NCBI GenBank assembly: GCA_028717025.1
Contig: JAQUOR010000007.1
Coordinates: 1-20,020 of the forward strand
Source: Candidatus Omnitrophota bacterium
Lineage (GTDB): Bacteria; Omnitrophota; Gorgyraeia; Duberdicusellales; 4484-171
Length of the DNA: 20,020 bases
Direction: 5' to 3'
This document shows positions 7,175-14,082 of the stretch, piece by piece. The notes beneath the pieces were generated by a model. The model worked only from the letters and a program-made list of their open reading frames with translations. It ran no database searches and had not been told where the DNA came from. Every line of letters starts with the position of its first letter. The stretch's first letter is position 1. The position numbers were made by a program, and so were the translations under genes.

Positions 7175-7455
7175 CGACAAGTAATTATTCTGTTATTAAG
7201 GCTCCGCTGGTTACCGAAAAGGGTGCGGGGTTTGCGGTGTTGCGCAAATACGTTTTTTGGGTCGATAAACGGGCAAACAAGATCGACATTAAGAAAGCGG
7301 TCGAGAAAGTCTATACTGTTAAAGTGCAGGATGTAAATTGCATGACGGTTAAGGGAAAAACAAAACGCGTGCGCTGGAATAAGCCGGGGAAGACTTCTTC
7401 CTGGAAAAAAGCCGTGGTAACGCTTAAGGAAGGTTCGGAGATAAAACTTACATAG
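7162..7455 (+). CDS. rplW: Ribosomal protein L23
   Basis: L23 (uL23) lies at the peptide tunnel exit and is the docking site for trigger factor and SRP. The 97-residue product begins with the family hallmark VIKAPLVTEKG, has the KIDIKKAVEKVYTVKVQDVN helix-strand and the basic GKTKRVRWNKPGKTSSWKKAVVTL loop, and ends in the usual EGSEI. Its start is 13 bases inside rplD, in a different frame, suggesting coupled translation. A 65-base gap with a small palindrome follows before rplB. Confidence 0.97.
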   Translation: MAQVTTSNYSVIKAPLVTEKGAGFAVLRKYVFWVDKRANKIDIKKAVEKVYTVKVQDVNCMTVKGKTKRVRWNKPGKTSSWKKAVVTLKEGSEIKLT

Positions 7456-7456
7456 A

Positions 7457-7500
7457 CGCGGATGTCCGCGAATTTTGGAGAACGCAAATTTACGCGAATT
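7457..7500 (+). repeat. Short palindromic repeat remnant before rplB
   Basis: CGCGGA/TCCGCG (7458-7471) is a tight palindrome, followed by two near-direct copies of an ACGCAAATT / ACGCGAATT unit. The pattern resembles the other palindromic gap repeats in this window. It occupies most of the 65-base rplW-rplB gap. No clear ribosome site follows for rplB. Confidence 0.45.
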
Positions 7501-7520
7501 AGAGTATAAAATTAACTATC

Positions 7521-8354
7521 ATGGGAATTAAAACTTTTAAAGCAAATACGCCAATCCAGAGATTTAAAGTAAGCGCTGATTTTTCGGAAATAACCAAGGA
7601 TCGTCCGGAGAAATCTTTAACGCACAGCAGCCATAAACACGGAGGAAGAAACAACCGCGGCAGGATCACTTTGCGTCACAGGGGCGGAGGACATAAACAG
7701 CGTTACCGTTTTATCGATTTTAAGCGCGACAAATTCGATGTCGAAGCAACAGTGCTGGGGATCGAATACGACCCTAATCGCAGTGGCCGCATCGCCTTGG
7801 TAGAATATCCCGATAAAGAAAGGCGATATATTCTCTGGCCCGATAAATTAAACGCAGGTGATAAAGTCGTCAGCGCTTTCAACAGCCAGGTTGACATAAA
7901 ACCGGGCAATGCCATGCGTTTAAATCATATGCCGCTTGGCACGACAGTGCATAATATAGAGCTTGAGCCCGGTAGGGGCGCCGTTATGGCACGCAGCGCA
8001 GGCGCCTTCGCGCAGATCATGGCAAAAGAAAAAGGGTTTGCGCAACTACGCATGCCCTCGGGAGAAATACGCATCGTTAAGCTCGATTGTCGCGCCACCG
8101 TGGGTCAGGTCGGTTTAATCGAACACTCTTCATTTGTATCTGGTAAAGCAGGTAGGACCCGCTGGTTAGGGATCAGGCCAACCGTGCGAGGTTCGGCGAT
8201 GAACCCGGTAGATCATTCGCATGGTGGCGGTGAAGGTAAGGCCGGACAGGGTAATCCGCATCCTGTGTCTCCTTGGGGCAGGCCTGCAAAGGGAGGGAAA
8301 ACCCGCCGACCGAAGAATCAAAGTAACAAATATATAATCAAGAGGAGAAAGTAA
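7521..8354 (+). CDS. rplB: Ribosomal protein L2
   Basis: L2 (uL2) is needed for subunit joining and peptidyl transfer. The 277-residue length is typical. Seen: HKHGGRNNRGRITLRHRGGGHKQRYR near the N-terminus, the central RIALVEYPD strand, and the C-terminal GIRPTVRGSAMNPVDH motif followed by SHGGGEGKAGQGNPHPVSPWG. The His next to GGGEG that matters for activity is kept, but the near-universal proline just before it is serine. No clear Shine-Dalgarno site precedes the ATG. Its end provides the GAGGAG ribosome site for rpsS, which starts 4 bases later. Confidence 0.98.
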   Translation: MGIKTFKANTPIQRFKVSADFSEITKDRPEKSLTHSSHKHGGRNNRGRITLRHRGGGHKQRYRFIDFKRDKFDVEATVLGIEYDPNRSGRIALVEYPDKERRYILWPDKLNAGDKVVSAFNSQVDIKPGNAMRLNHMPLGTTVHNIELEPGRGAVMARSAGAFAQIMAKEKGFAQLRMPSGEIRIVKLDCRATVGQVGLIEHSSFVSGKAGRTRWLGIRPTVRGSAMNPVDHSHGGGEGKAGQGNPHPVSPWGRPAKGGKTRRPKNQSNKYIIKRRK

Positions 8355-8358
8355 CGCA

Positions 8359-8646
8359 ATGAGCCGGTCATTAAAAAAAGGTCCTTTTATCCAGGAAAAA
8401 TTGCTTAATAAAATCATTAAGGCAAAAAATTCATCTGACAGAAAACCCATAAAGACATGGTCAAGACCATCAGTGATTACTCCTGATTTCGTGGGGCTCA
8501 CCTTTGCGGTCCACGACGGTAGAAAACACGTTCCGGTGTTTATCACGGAAAATATGGTAGGGCATCGTTTGGGAGAATTCGCGCCGACACGTACGTTTAG
8601 GGCTCACGGCGGAATAAAAGCCAAGAAGGCGTTAGAAAAAACATAA
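8359..8646 (+). CDS. rpsS: Ribosomal protein S19
   Basis: S19 (uS19) is a 30S head protein that forms bridges with the large subunit near the A-site finger. The product is 95 residues with the family start SRSLKKGPFI, the core IKTWSRPSVITPDFVGLTFAVHDGRKHVPV and the end GHRLGEFAPTRTFRAHGG. A ribosome site (AGGAG) lies inside the last codons of rplB. It is in the standard L2-S19-L22 order. Nothing unusual seen. Confidence 0.98.
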   Translation: MSRSLKKGPFIQEKLLNKIIKAKNSSDRKPIKTWSRPSVITPDFVGLTFAVHDGRKHVPVFITENMVGHRLGEFAPTRTFRAHGGIKAKKALEKT

Positions 8647-8656
8647 AATAATAATT

Positions 8657-9061
8657 ATGATAGCGTACGCAAAAGGAAAATACTTAAGAATGTCCCCTTA
8701 CAAGATGCGCCAAGTCATCGACTTGGTACGCGGAAAACCTGCGAAGTATGCAGCAGAGCTTCTTGCCAATCTGAATAAGAAAGGTGCGTTTTTACTTGCG
8801 AAAGTGTTAAAATCGGCAATCGCAAACGCAAAAGTCAAGGGATATGAAGATAAGAGCCTGTTTGTCTCAAAGATCTTCGCTGACGGCGGACCGGTGCTCA
8901 AACGCTACAGGGCGGCGACCTTTGGCAGGGCAACAACGATTAAAAAAAGAACCGCGCATGTGGTGGTGGAGCTGGATACCACGGAAAAAATTATTGATGT
9001 TAAGCCTAATGTTGTCAAGACGGTAGTGCGTAAACAATCAAAAAAGGAGCCTAAGGGTTAG
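8657..9061 (+). CDS. rplV: Ribosomal protein L22
   Basis: L22 (uL22) contacts all 23S rRNA domains and its hairpin lines the exit tunnel. Seen: KYLRMSPYKMRQVIDLVRGKP at the start, the SAIANAKV helix and the DGGPVLKRYRAATFGRAT loop that forms the tunnel hairpin. At 134 residues it is longer than the 110 or so of E. coli, owing to a basic C-terminal tail of about 20 residues (VKPNVV to KKEPKG), a common kind of variation. The ATG has no evident ribosome site. rpsC follows after 8 bases. Confidence 0.97.
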   Translation: MIAYAKGKYLRMSPYKMRQVIDLVRGKPAKYAAELLANLNKKGAFLLAKVLKSAIANAKVKGYEDKSLFVSKIFADGGPVLKRYRAATFGRATTIKKRTAHVVVELDTTEKIIDVKPNVVKTVVRKQSKKEPKG

Positions 9062-9069
9062 AGGTTATT

Positions 9070-9771
9070 ATGGGTCAAAAAGTACATCCGTATGTTTTGC
9101 GATTAGGGTTTGGTAAGGATTGGCGTTCCCGTTGGTTTACTTCAAAAAAACGGGAATACGCAGATTTTCTGGAAGAAGATGTGCATATACGCGAGTTGGT
9201 GAAGAAAAGTTATCAGAAAGGCTCTATTTCAGATATCATTATTGAACGCGTGTCACCCACGATTATACGATTACGCATTAAAACGTCCCGGCCGGGAGTC
9301 ATTATCGGCAGGCGCGGACAGGATATTGAACGCGTTAAGGGGGAGCTGCGAGCATTAACGAAAAAAGAAGTCGATATTGACGTGCAGGAGGTCCTTGAAG
9401 CAGGACTTGATGCGCAACTTGTTTCGGAACAGATTGCATTTCAGATTACCAAGAGGGTTAATTTCAGACGCGCCATGAAAAAAGCCATGCAACAGGCGCA
9501 GGGCTTAGGCTGCGAAGGCATGAAAACCAAATGTTCAGGAAGGCTCGAGGGTGCAGAAATCGCCCGTAACGAAATTTATAAATACGGAAAAGTACCCCTG
9601 CAGACATTCAGCGCCGATATCGATTACGGTTTTGGTTTAGCGAAAACTACCTATGGCACTATCGGCGTCAAGGTCTGGATCTACCGCGGCGTAAAAAAGT
9701 TAGGAAGTTATATGCTCAGAGAAGAGAATCTTCAGGAAGAGACTCAAAAGAAAAATACAACGAAGGAATAA
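9070..9771 (+). CDS. rpsC: Ribosomal protein S3
   Basis: S3 (uS3) forms part of the mRNA entry channel and the ribosomal helicase. The 233-residue product begins MGQKVHPYVLRLG, has the KH-domain core with GRRGQDIERVKGEL, and the C-terminal domain CSGRLEGAEIARNE and YGFGLAKTTYGTIGVKVWIYRG. The length matches the family. A short GAGG lies just before the ATG. The C-terminal tail is rich in Glu, Lys and Thr and not conserved. rplP follows after 3 bases, with GAAGGA as its ribosome site. Confidence 0.98.
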   Translation: MGQKVHPYVLRLGFGKDWRSRWFTSKKREYADFLEEDVHIRELVKKSYQKGSISDIIIERVSPTIIRLRIKTSRPGVIIGRRGQDIERVKGELRALTKKEVDIDVQEVLEAGLDAQLVSEQIAFQITKRVNFRRAMKKAMQQAQGLGCEGMKTKCSGRLEGAEIARNEIYKYGKVPLQTFSADIDYGFGLAKTTYGTIGVKVWIYRGVKKLGSYMLREENLQEETQKKNTTKE

Positions 9772-9774
9772 AAC

Positions 9775-10185
9775 ATGCTTTTTCCGGCACGCGTTAAATA
9801 TCGTAAGACTCAAAAAGGAAAACGCCGAGGCATCGCCGTAAAGGGCTCGACGGTATGCTTTGGTGAATACGGCATAAAGGCACTTGAGTGCGGATGGCTG
9901 ACGGCCAACCAGCTCGAAACCGCGCGTGTCATTTTAACCAGACGGCTGCGTCGCGGAGGAAAGCTGTGGATCCGGGTTTTCCCGGATAAGCCTATTACCA
10001 AGCATCCGGCAGAGGCACGTATGGGTAAAGGAAAAGGGGAAGTTGAAAGCTGGGTAGTGGTAGTGAAAAGAGGAATGGTTTTATTTGAGATGGGAGGAAT
10101 CCCTGAGGATTATGCACGGTCTTCTTTTCGCTTGGTCGCATATAAATTTCCGTTTAAAACAATGTTTGTGACGAGAAGAAAATGA
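9775..10185 (+). CDS. rplP: Ribosomal protein L16
   Basis: L16 (uL16) helps shape the A-site and the binding of aminoacyl-tRNA on the 50S subunit. Seen: RVKYRKTQKGKRRGIA at the start, FGEYGIKALE, the RRLRRGGKLWIRVFPDKPIT core and RMGKGKGEVESWVVVVK, where the hydroxylated arginine lies in other species. Length 136 is standard. The stop is TGA, overlapping the ATG of rpmC by 4 bases (ATGA), so translation is coupled. An in-frame TAG lies two codons after the TGA. Confidence 0.98.
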   Translation: MLFPARVKYRKTQKGKRRGIAVKGSTVCFGEYGIKALECGWLTANQLETARVILTRRLRRGGKLWIRVFPDKPITKHPAEARMGKGKGEVESWVVVVKRGMVLFEMGGIPEDYARSSFRLVAYKFPFKTMFVTRRK

Positions 10186-10373
10186 AAGTAGACGAATTAC
10201 GCGGATTATCAAAAGAAGAATTGCAAAATAAAGCAGAAGAATTACACAAGCAGCTTATGGATCTCAATTTTAAGCGTAGAAGCGGGGTGGAGAAGCCCCA
10301 TCTTTTTGCACAGATAAGAAAGGATATTGCGCGTATTCTTACGGTGCTTAAGGAAAAAGAAAAAGAGGCATGA
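10182..10373 (+). CDS. rpmC: Ribosomal protein L29
   Basis: L29 (uL29) is a small two-helix protein next to the tunnel exit and L23. The 63-residue product has the family pattern: VDELRGLSKEELQNKAEELHKQLMDLNFKRRSG, then a KPHLFAQIRKDIARILTVLKEKE helix. It starts in the ATGA overlap with rplP and ends in TGA, one base before the rpsQ ATG. An in-frame TAA follows three codons after the TGA. Short, but context and sequence agree fully. Confidence 0.97.
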   Translation: MKVDELRGLSKEELQNKAEELHKQLMDLNFKRRSGVEKPHLFAQIRKDIARILTVLKEKEKEA

Positions 10374-10374
10374 T

Positions 10375-10614
10375 ATGGGTAAGTCTAAGATTTTAGAGGG
10401 TAAGGTAGTATCGGATAAAATGAAGAAAACCAGAGTGGTGGTGGTGACCACGCGAATCGTAGATAAACGATATGACCGTTTCGTCATCGAGAAGAAACGA
10501 TATAAAGTGCACGATGAGGAAAATAAAGCCAAGACAGGTGATACGGTGAAAATAATGGAGTGTCGTCCGTATTCAAAGGATACGCACTTTAAAATGTTAG
10601 AGGTAATGAAATGA
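10375..10614 (+). CDS. rpsQ: Ribosomal protein S17
   Basis: S17 (uS17) is an OB-fold primary binder of 16S rRNA. The 79-residue product reads LEGKVVSDKMKKTRVV, then RYDRFVIEKKRYKVHDEEN, TGDTVKIMECRPYSKDTHFK and ends in VMK, all as expected. The ATG at 10375 was chosen over an in-frame upstream start at 10327, inside rpmC, because the conserved N-terminus begins here. The stop TGA overlaps the rplN ATG by 4 bases. If UGA were read, the protein would extend 17 residues into rplN, which the family never shows. Confidence 0.97.
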   Translation: MGKSKILEGKVVSDKMKKTRVVVVTTRIVDKRYDRFVIEKKRYKVHDEENKAKTGDTVKIMECRPYSKDTHFKMLEVMK

Positions 10615-10976
10615 TTTTTATACGTACAAAGCTTGATGTCGCGGATAACAGCGGCGCAAAGATAGTAAAATACATCGGAACCATAGGTAAAAAGAATAAA
10701 AGTTTCGGAACTATCGGCGATGTTATTACCGCTAACGTCAAAGAAGCTATACCTAACGGTCCCATCAAGAAAGGGGAAGTGGTCCGGGCAGTCATCGTGC
10801 GAACGCACTTACCCATCAGGCGCAAGGACGGTTTAACGATAAAATTTGACAGAAATGCGTGTGTTATTATTGATAAACAGAATAATCCCAGAGCTACCCG
10901 GGTCTTTGGTCCTGTGGCACGCGAGTTACGGGACAGGTTTAGTAAAATTTTATCCCTGGCACCGGAAGTAATATAA
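10611..10976 (+). CDS. rplN: Ribosomal protein L14
   Basis: L14 (uL14) forms an inter-subunit bridge and is the binding site of the silencing factor RsfS. The 121-residue product has the standard length and sequence: KLDVADNSGAKIVKYIG, GDVITANVKEAIPNG, GEVVRAVIVRTHLPIRR and the end NPRATRVFGPVARELR with SLAPEVI. Translation is coupled to rpsQ through an ATGA overlap. It opens the spc block with no intervening promoter visible, so S10 and spc blocks look fused. rplX follows after 25 bases. Confidence 0.98.
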   Translation: MIFIRTKLDVADNSGAKIVKYIGTIGKKNKSFGTIGDVITANVKEAIPNGPIKKGEVVRAVIVRTHLPIRRKDGLTIKFDRNACVIIDKQNNPRATRVFGPVARELRDRFSKILSLAPEVI

Positions 10977-11001
10977 TACCTATATAAGGATAAGAAAAAC
11001 A

Positions 11002-11316
11002 ATGAGTTTGGAAATAAAAAAAGGCGATAAAGTAGAGATTATTAAGGGAAAAGATAAGGGTAAGAGCGGAAAGGTCCTTAAGGGATTTCCTTCTTCCAGA
11101 ACCGTTATCGTCGAAGGTATAAATCTTATGAAGAAGCATATGCGCCGGCGCTCTGAAACCGAACAGGGCGGCATCAAAGAGCTCCCTGCTCCCTTGCGTA
11201 TGGAAAATGTGGCATTGTTTTGTTCCAATTGTAACAAAGGGGTACGGTTTGGCGTAAAGGTAATGGAAGATAAAAGTAAAGTGAGGATTTGTAAAAAATG
11301 TCAGCAGACGATTTAA
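11002..11316 (+). CDS. rplX: Ribosomal protein L24 with paired-cysteine C-terminus
   Basis: L24 (uL24) is an assembly starter of the 50S subunit near the tunnel exit. The KOW motif lies at the start (KKGDKVEIIKGKDKGKSGKV), followed by VEGINLMKKHMR. The C-terminal half carries C74-x2-C77 and C97-x2-C100, a zinc-ribbon-like pattern seen in some bacterial L24 proteins and absent in E. coli. Length 104 is normal. Its last 19 bases overlap the start of rplE in another frame, the largest overlap in the window. Confidence 0.96.
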   Translation: MSLEIKKGDKVEIIKGKDKGKSGKVLKGFPSSRTVIVEGINLMKKHMRRRSETEQGGIKELPAPLRMENVALFCSNCNKGVRFGVKVMEDKSKVRICKKCQQTI

Positions 11317-11879
11317 AAGCCAATTCAAAGGAAAAATATGCCCCGAATTTACTTTCGCTCTATCGGAATACTATTATTCCGGCAATGAAAGAAAAGTTCG
11401 GTTATACGAACGACCTCGCAGCACCTAAGTTAATCAAGATCGTGGTGAACATGGGTATTAAGGAAGCAACGACCGACGCCAAGATCACAGAGAAAGCAGC
11501 CGAGGAGTTAGCGATAATTACGGGTCAGAAAGCAAAAATCTGCCGGTCACGCAAAGCTATTTCCAATTTTAAACTTAAACCGGGCGTGCCTATCGGTTGC
11601 TGTGTGACCATGCGCAGGTACCGAATGTACGAATTCTTAGAGCGTCTTATTGCGATAGCCATTCCCCGGATCAGGGATTTTCGGGGTCTGTCGCCGCATT
11701 CATTTGATGGCAGGGGAAGTTATAACTTCGGTTTATTGGAACAGAATATTTTTCCAGAATTGGAAGCGGATAAGATATCAAAGATCTTAGGAATGAACAT
11801 TACCATACATACCAGTGCGAAAAGTGACAAAGAAGCGAAAGAATTATTGACATTGCTTGGGTTTCCTTTTAGGAAGTAA
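11298..11879 (+). CDS. rplE: Ribosomal protein L5
   Basis: L5 (uL5) binds 5S rRNA and the P-site tRNA elbow in the central protuberance. Seen: KLIKIVVNMGIKEA, the AEELAIITGQKAKICRSRKAISNFKLKPGVPIGC loop and the IPRIRDFRGLSPHSFDGRGSYNFGLLEQNIFPE signature. The 193-residue product has about 15 extra N-terminal residues compared with E. coli, encoded partly in the overlap with rplX. GAGG about 12 bases upstream supports this ATG, but a later non-ATG start cannot be excluded. rpsN follows after 46 bases. Confidence 0.96.
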   Translation: MSADDLKANSKEKYAPNLLSLYRNTIIPAMKEKFGYTNDLAAPKLIKIVVNMGIKEATTDAKITEKAAEELAIITGQKAKICRSRKAISNFKLKPGVPIGCCVTMRRYRMYEFLERLIAIAIPRIRDFRGLSPHSFDGRGSYNFGLLEQNIFPELEADKISKILGMNITIHTSAKSDKEAKELLTLLGFPFRK

Positions 11880-11913
11880 AACTTTAGAAGCGGAAAAACG
11901 CGGAACGATACGT

Positions 11914-11918
11914 GGAGG
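11914..11918 (+). promoter_or_regulatory. Ribosome binding site that sets the rpsN start
   Basis: GGAGG lies 7 bases before the ATG at 11926. It excludes the longer open frame that begins upstream inside rplE and fixes the S14 start. Confidence 0.8.
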
Positions 11919-11925
11919 ATATATA

Positions 11926-12120
11926 ATGGCGACAACGGCAAAAATTGAAAAGTGGAAGAGCGAAAAAGTAAAAGCAAAGTTTTCTACCCGGTATAGAAAT
12001 CGCTGCCGGCTCTGCGGTAGGCCCAGGGGCTATATGCGGGATTTTGAATTATGCCGGATTTGTTTCAGACAGCTCGCATGGCAAGGGATGATACCGGGAG
12101 TAAAAAAAGCGAGTTGGTAA
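11926..12120 (+). CDS. rpsN: Ribosomal protein S14, zinc type
   Basis: S14 (uS14) is a late-binding 30S head protein. The 64-residue product is the short zinc-binding form: C27-x2-C30 and C43-x2-C46 within CRLCGRPRGYMRDFELCRIC, followed by FRQLAWQGMIPGVKKASW, the invariant C-terminus. Many bacteria carry both zinc and zinc-free versions as a response to zinc limitation; only the zinc form is present here. rpsH follows after 20 bases with a GGAGG ribosome site. Confidence 0.98.
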   Translation: MATTAKIEKWKSEKVKAKFSTRYRNRCRLCGRPRGYMRDFELCRICFRQLAWQGMIPGVKKASW

Positions 12121-12140
12121 ATTAGCGGAGGTTGTTTATT

Positions 12141-12530
12141 ATGGCGGATATGATAGCTGATACCTTTACGATTATTCGAAATGCCACCAGGGCTCAAAAA
12201 GAAGATACGCTTATTCCATATTCGAAAGTATTCGCACGAGTCTGCGATATTCTTAAAGATAACGGTTATATAGAGAATTTTAAAGAAGTGGACTTAGAGG
12301 GGTACAAGAAAATAAAAGTGTATTTCAAATATGAACGTAAGCGCTGTACGCTTACTCAAATTGCAAGAGTTTCCCGTCCCGGCAGGCGCGTGTTCGTTAC
12401 GAAAAATAAAGTTCCCTCGATACTGCGGGGTTTCGGCATTGCGATTGTTTCCACCTCAAAAGGTATCTTTACCGATAAAGAAGCCAGAGAGAAGAACCTT
12501 GGTGGAGAATTATTAGGGAAGGTGTGGTGA
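12141..12530 (+). CDS. rpsH: Ribosomal protein S8
   Basis: S8 (uS8) binds the central domain of 16S rRNA; in E. coli it also represses the spc operon by binding near the L5 start. The 129-residue product has MIADTFTIIRNATRAQKE at the start, the ARVSRPGRRVFV core and a C-terminus GIFTDKEAREKNLGGELLGKVW. S8 ends at this Trp across bacteria, so the TGA that follows is clearly a real stop. The ATG at 12141 lies 9 bases after GCGGAGG, preferred over the in-frame TTG at 12132. rplF starts one base after the stop. Confidence 0.97.
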   Translation: MADMIADTFTIIRNATRAQKEDTLIPYSKVFARVCDILKDNGYIENFKEVDLEGYKKIKVYFKYERKRCTLTQIARVSRPGRRVFVTKNKVPSILRGFGIAIVSTSKGIFTDKEAREKNLGGELLGKVW

Positions 12531-12531
12531 T

Positions 12532-13071
12532 ATGTCAAGAGTAGGAAAACAACCGGTCATTTTGCCTAAGGGCGTTAAAGGCACCGTTACCGGGGCCGTC
12601 GTTCTTATCGAAGGTCCAAAAGGTAAGCTTTCCCTGAATGTCCCCGGCGCTATTACCGTGAAAGCCGAAGCTGATAAGATCCTCGTGACCAGAAGCGATG
12701 ATCAGAAGCAGTCGAAGAGTCTGCACGGGACTATCCGCGCCCTTATCAGCAATATGGTCAAGGGAGTCACTGAGGGGTACAAGCGAGAGCTGGATGTAGT
12801 CGGTGTAGGATATAAGGCGCAGATGAAAGGGGCCAGTCTTCTTATCAACTTAGGGTTCTCTCATCCCGTTGAGATAAAAATTCCGGCAGGTTTAAAAGTC
12901 GTAACTCCGAATCCTAACCGTATTATTACGGAAGGTATCGATAAACAGCAGGTCAGTGAATTTGTCTGCAAGGTACGAAAGATCTATCCTCCGGAACCCT
13001 ACCAGGGTAAAGGGGTACGGTTTGTCGGAGAAGAGGTAAAAAAGAAATTAGGAAAAGCATTGGCGAAATAA
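12532..13071 (+). CDS. rplF: Ribosomal protein L6
   Basis: L6 (uL6) lies near the sarcin-ricin loop and the factor-binding site. The 179-residue product shows MSRVGKQPV at the start, the duplicated fold with LHGTIRALISNMVKGVTEGY and GVGYKAQMKG, LGFSHPVEIKIPAGLKV, and the C-terminal PPEPYQGKGVRF. Length is standard. It follows rpsH by one base. After it comes one of the largest gaps in the spc block (195 bases), filled by palindromic repeats, before rplR. Confidence 0.98.
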   Translation: MSRVGKQPVILPKGVKGTVTGAVVLIEGPKGKLSLNVPGAITVKAEADKILVTRSDDQKQSKSLHGTIRALISNMVKGVTEGYKRELDVVGVGYKAQMKGASLLINLGFSHPVEIKIPAGLKVVTPNPNRIITEGIDKQQVSEFVCKVRKIYPPEPYQGKGVRFVGEEVKKKLGKALAK

Positions 13072-13096
13072 TATTAAAATTTTTTGAAGATGCTAA

Positions 13097-13250
13097 TTTA
13101 CACCGCAAAGACACAAAATTACGCAAAGACGCAGACGCAAAACCGCAAAATAAACTTTTGCGTTTTAGCGGTATTACACCGCAAATACGCTAAAACTTTT
13201 TGTGTTTTTGCGATGAGCGCTTTCGCGGCTTTTTTTGCGATTTAGCGGTA
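13097..13250 (+). repeat. Two adjacent palindromic repeats between rplF and rplR
   Basis: Two elements of about 75 bases lie end to end. Each begins with ACACCGCAAA-like sequence (13100 and 13176) and ends with TTTAGCGGTA-like sequence (13164-13173 and 13241-13250), so each can fold into an imperfect hairpin. The interior is built from GCAAA(G)A/C-type units with a rough 7-base phase. A 23-base stretch at 13097-13119 recurs exactly, inverted, at 14645-14667. No reading frame or T-run terminator is evident. It fits a dispersed non-coding repeat family. Confidence 0.75.
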
Positions 13251-13266
13251 TAAAAAAGGATTATAT

Positions 13267-13620
13267 ATGGGTACTTGCAAAAGAGCACAACGGCACGAAC
13301 GTATTACTAAAAAATTAAAAGGAACGGCACAAAAACCTCGCGTGATAGTTTTTCGCAGCAACAAAAATATATACGCCCAATTGGTCGATGATAGTGCGAG
13401 CAAAGTTGTGGCAAGTTCTTCCACGCTCGGAGAGGCATTTAAGCTTAAAAAGATTAAATCTGCCAATAAAGAGGCGGCAAAGGAAATAGGAAAGATGATG
13501 GCTCTCGCTGCTTCGGGTTTAGGTATCAAGGAAATTTGTTTTGACCGGGCAGGGTATAAATACCATGGAAGAGTGCGGGCACTCGCCGAGGGTTTGCGAG
13601 AAGGAGGATTGAAATTTTAA
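13267..13620 (+). CDS. rplR: Ribosomal protein L18
   Basis: L18 (uL18) brings 5S rRNA to the 50S subunit together with L5. The 117-residue product has KRAQRHERITKKLKGTAQKPRVIVFRSNKNIYAQLVDD at the start and the invariant end FDRAGYKYHGRVRALAEGLREGGLKF. AAGGA lies shortly before the ATG, just after the palindromic repeat. The stop TAA shares its last base with the ATG of rpsE (TAATG), so the two are translationally coupled. Confidence 0.98.
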   Translation: MGTCKRAQRHERITKKLKGTAQKPRVIVFRSNKNIYAQLVDDSASKVVASSSTLGEAFKLKKIKSANKEAAKEIGKMMALAASGLGIKEICFDRAGYKYHGRVRALAEGLREGGLKF

Positions 13621-14081
13621 TGGAACAGAAAGTCGGACAGGATACAAGAGAAATTACCTTTATTGAGAAAGTTATCTTTATCAATAGAGTTACAAAAGTT
13701 ACCAAAGGCGGAAAAAATATGGGTTTTTCCGCTCTCGTCGTTGTGGGGGACGGGCAGTCAAGAGTTGGTTTTGCTCTGGGCAAGGCAAACGAAGTTGCCG
13801 AAGCCATAAAAAAAGGCATTAAGCGCGCTAAAAAAAATCTGGTAACGATTAAAAGAACCGAGACAAGCATCGGACACGAAGTGATCGGCAAGTTCGGTGC
13901 GGTCCAGGTATTTTTAAAACCCGCGGCAAAAGGCACAGGCGTTATCGCTTCCTCACCTGTGCGCGCGATCTGCGAATGCGTGGGTATTCATGATATTCTG
14001 ACTAAGATTTTGAAAAAATCAACAAACCCCATTAATGTGGTGAAAGCAACCATGCAGGGCTTGGAGAGCTTAAAGGGATAA
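13620..14081 (+). CDS. rpsE: Ribosomal protein S5
   Basis: S5 (uS5) takes part in mRNA unwinding at the entry channel and in decoding accuracy. Seen: the N-terminal dsRNA-binding-like domain EKVIFINRVTKVTKGGKNMGFSALVVVGDG, GFALGKANEVAEAIKKGI, and the C-terminal GKFGAVQVFLKPAAKGTGVIASSPVRAI with the NPINVVKATMQGL helix. The 153 residues are within the usual range. rplO follows after one base; in most bacteria rpmD (L30) would sit here and it does not. Confidence 0.97.
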   Translation: MEQKVGQDTREITFIEKVIFINRVTKVTKGGKNMGFSALVVVGDGQSRVGFALGKANEVAEAIKKGIKRAKKNLVTIKRTETSIGHEVIGKFGAVQVFLKPAAKGTGVIASSPVRAICECVGIHDILTKILKKSTNPINVVKATMQGLESLKG

Positions 14082-14082
14082 T

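Noticed and set aside
13097..13250. CRISPR array in the rplF-rplR gap
   Set aside because: The units are short, degenerate and without spacers of regular length; the sequence is palindromic repeat material.
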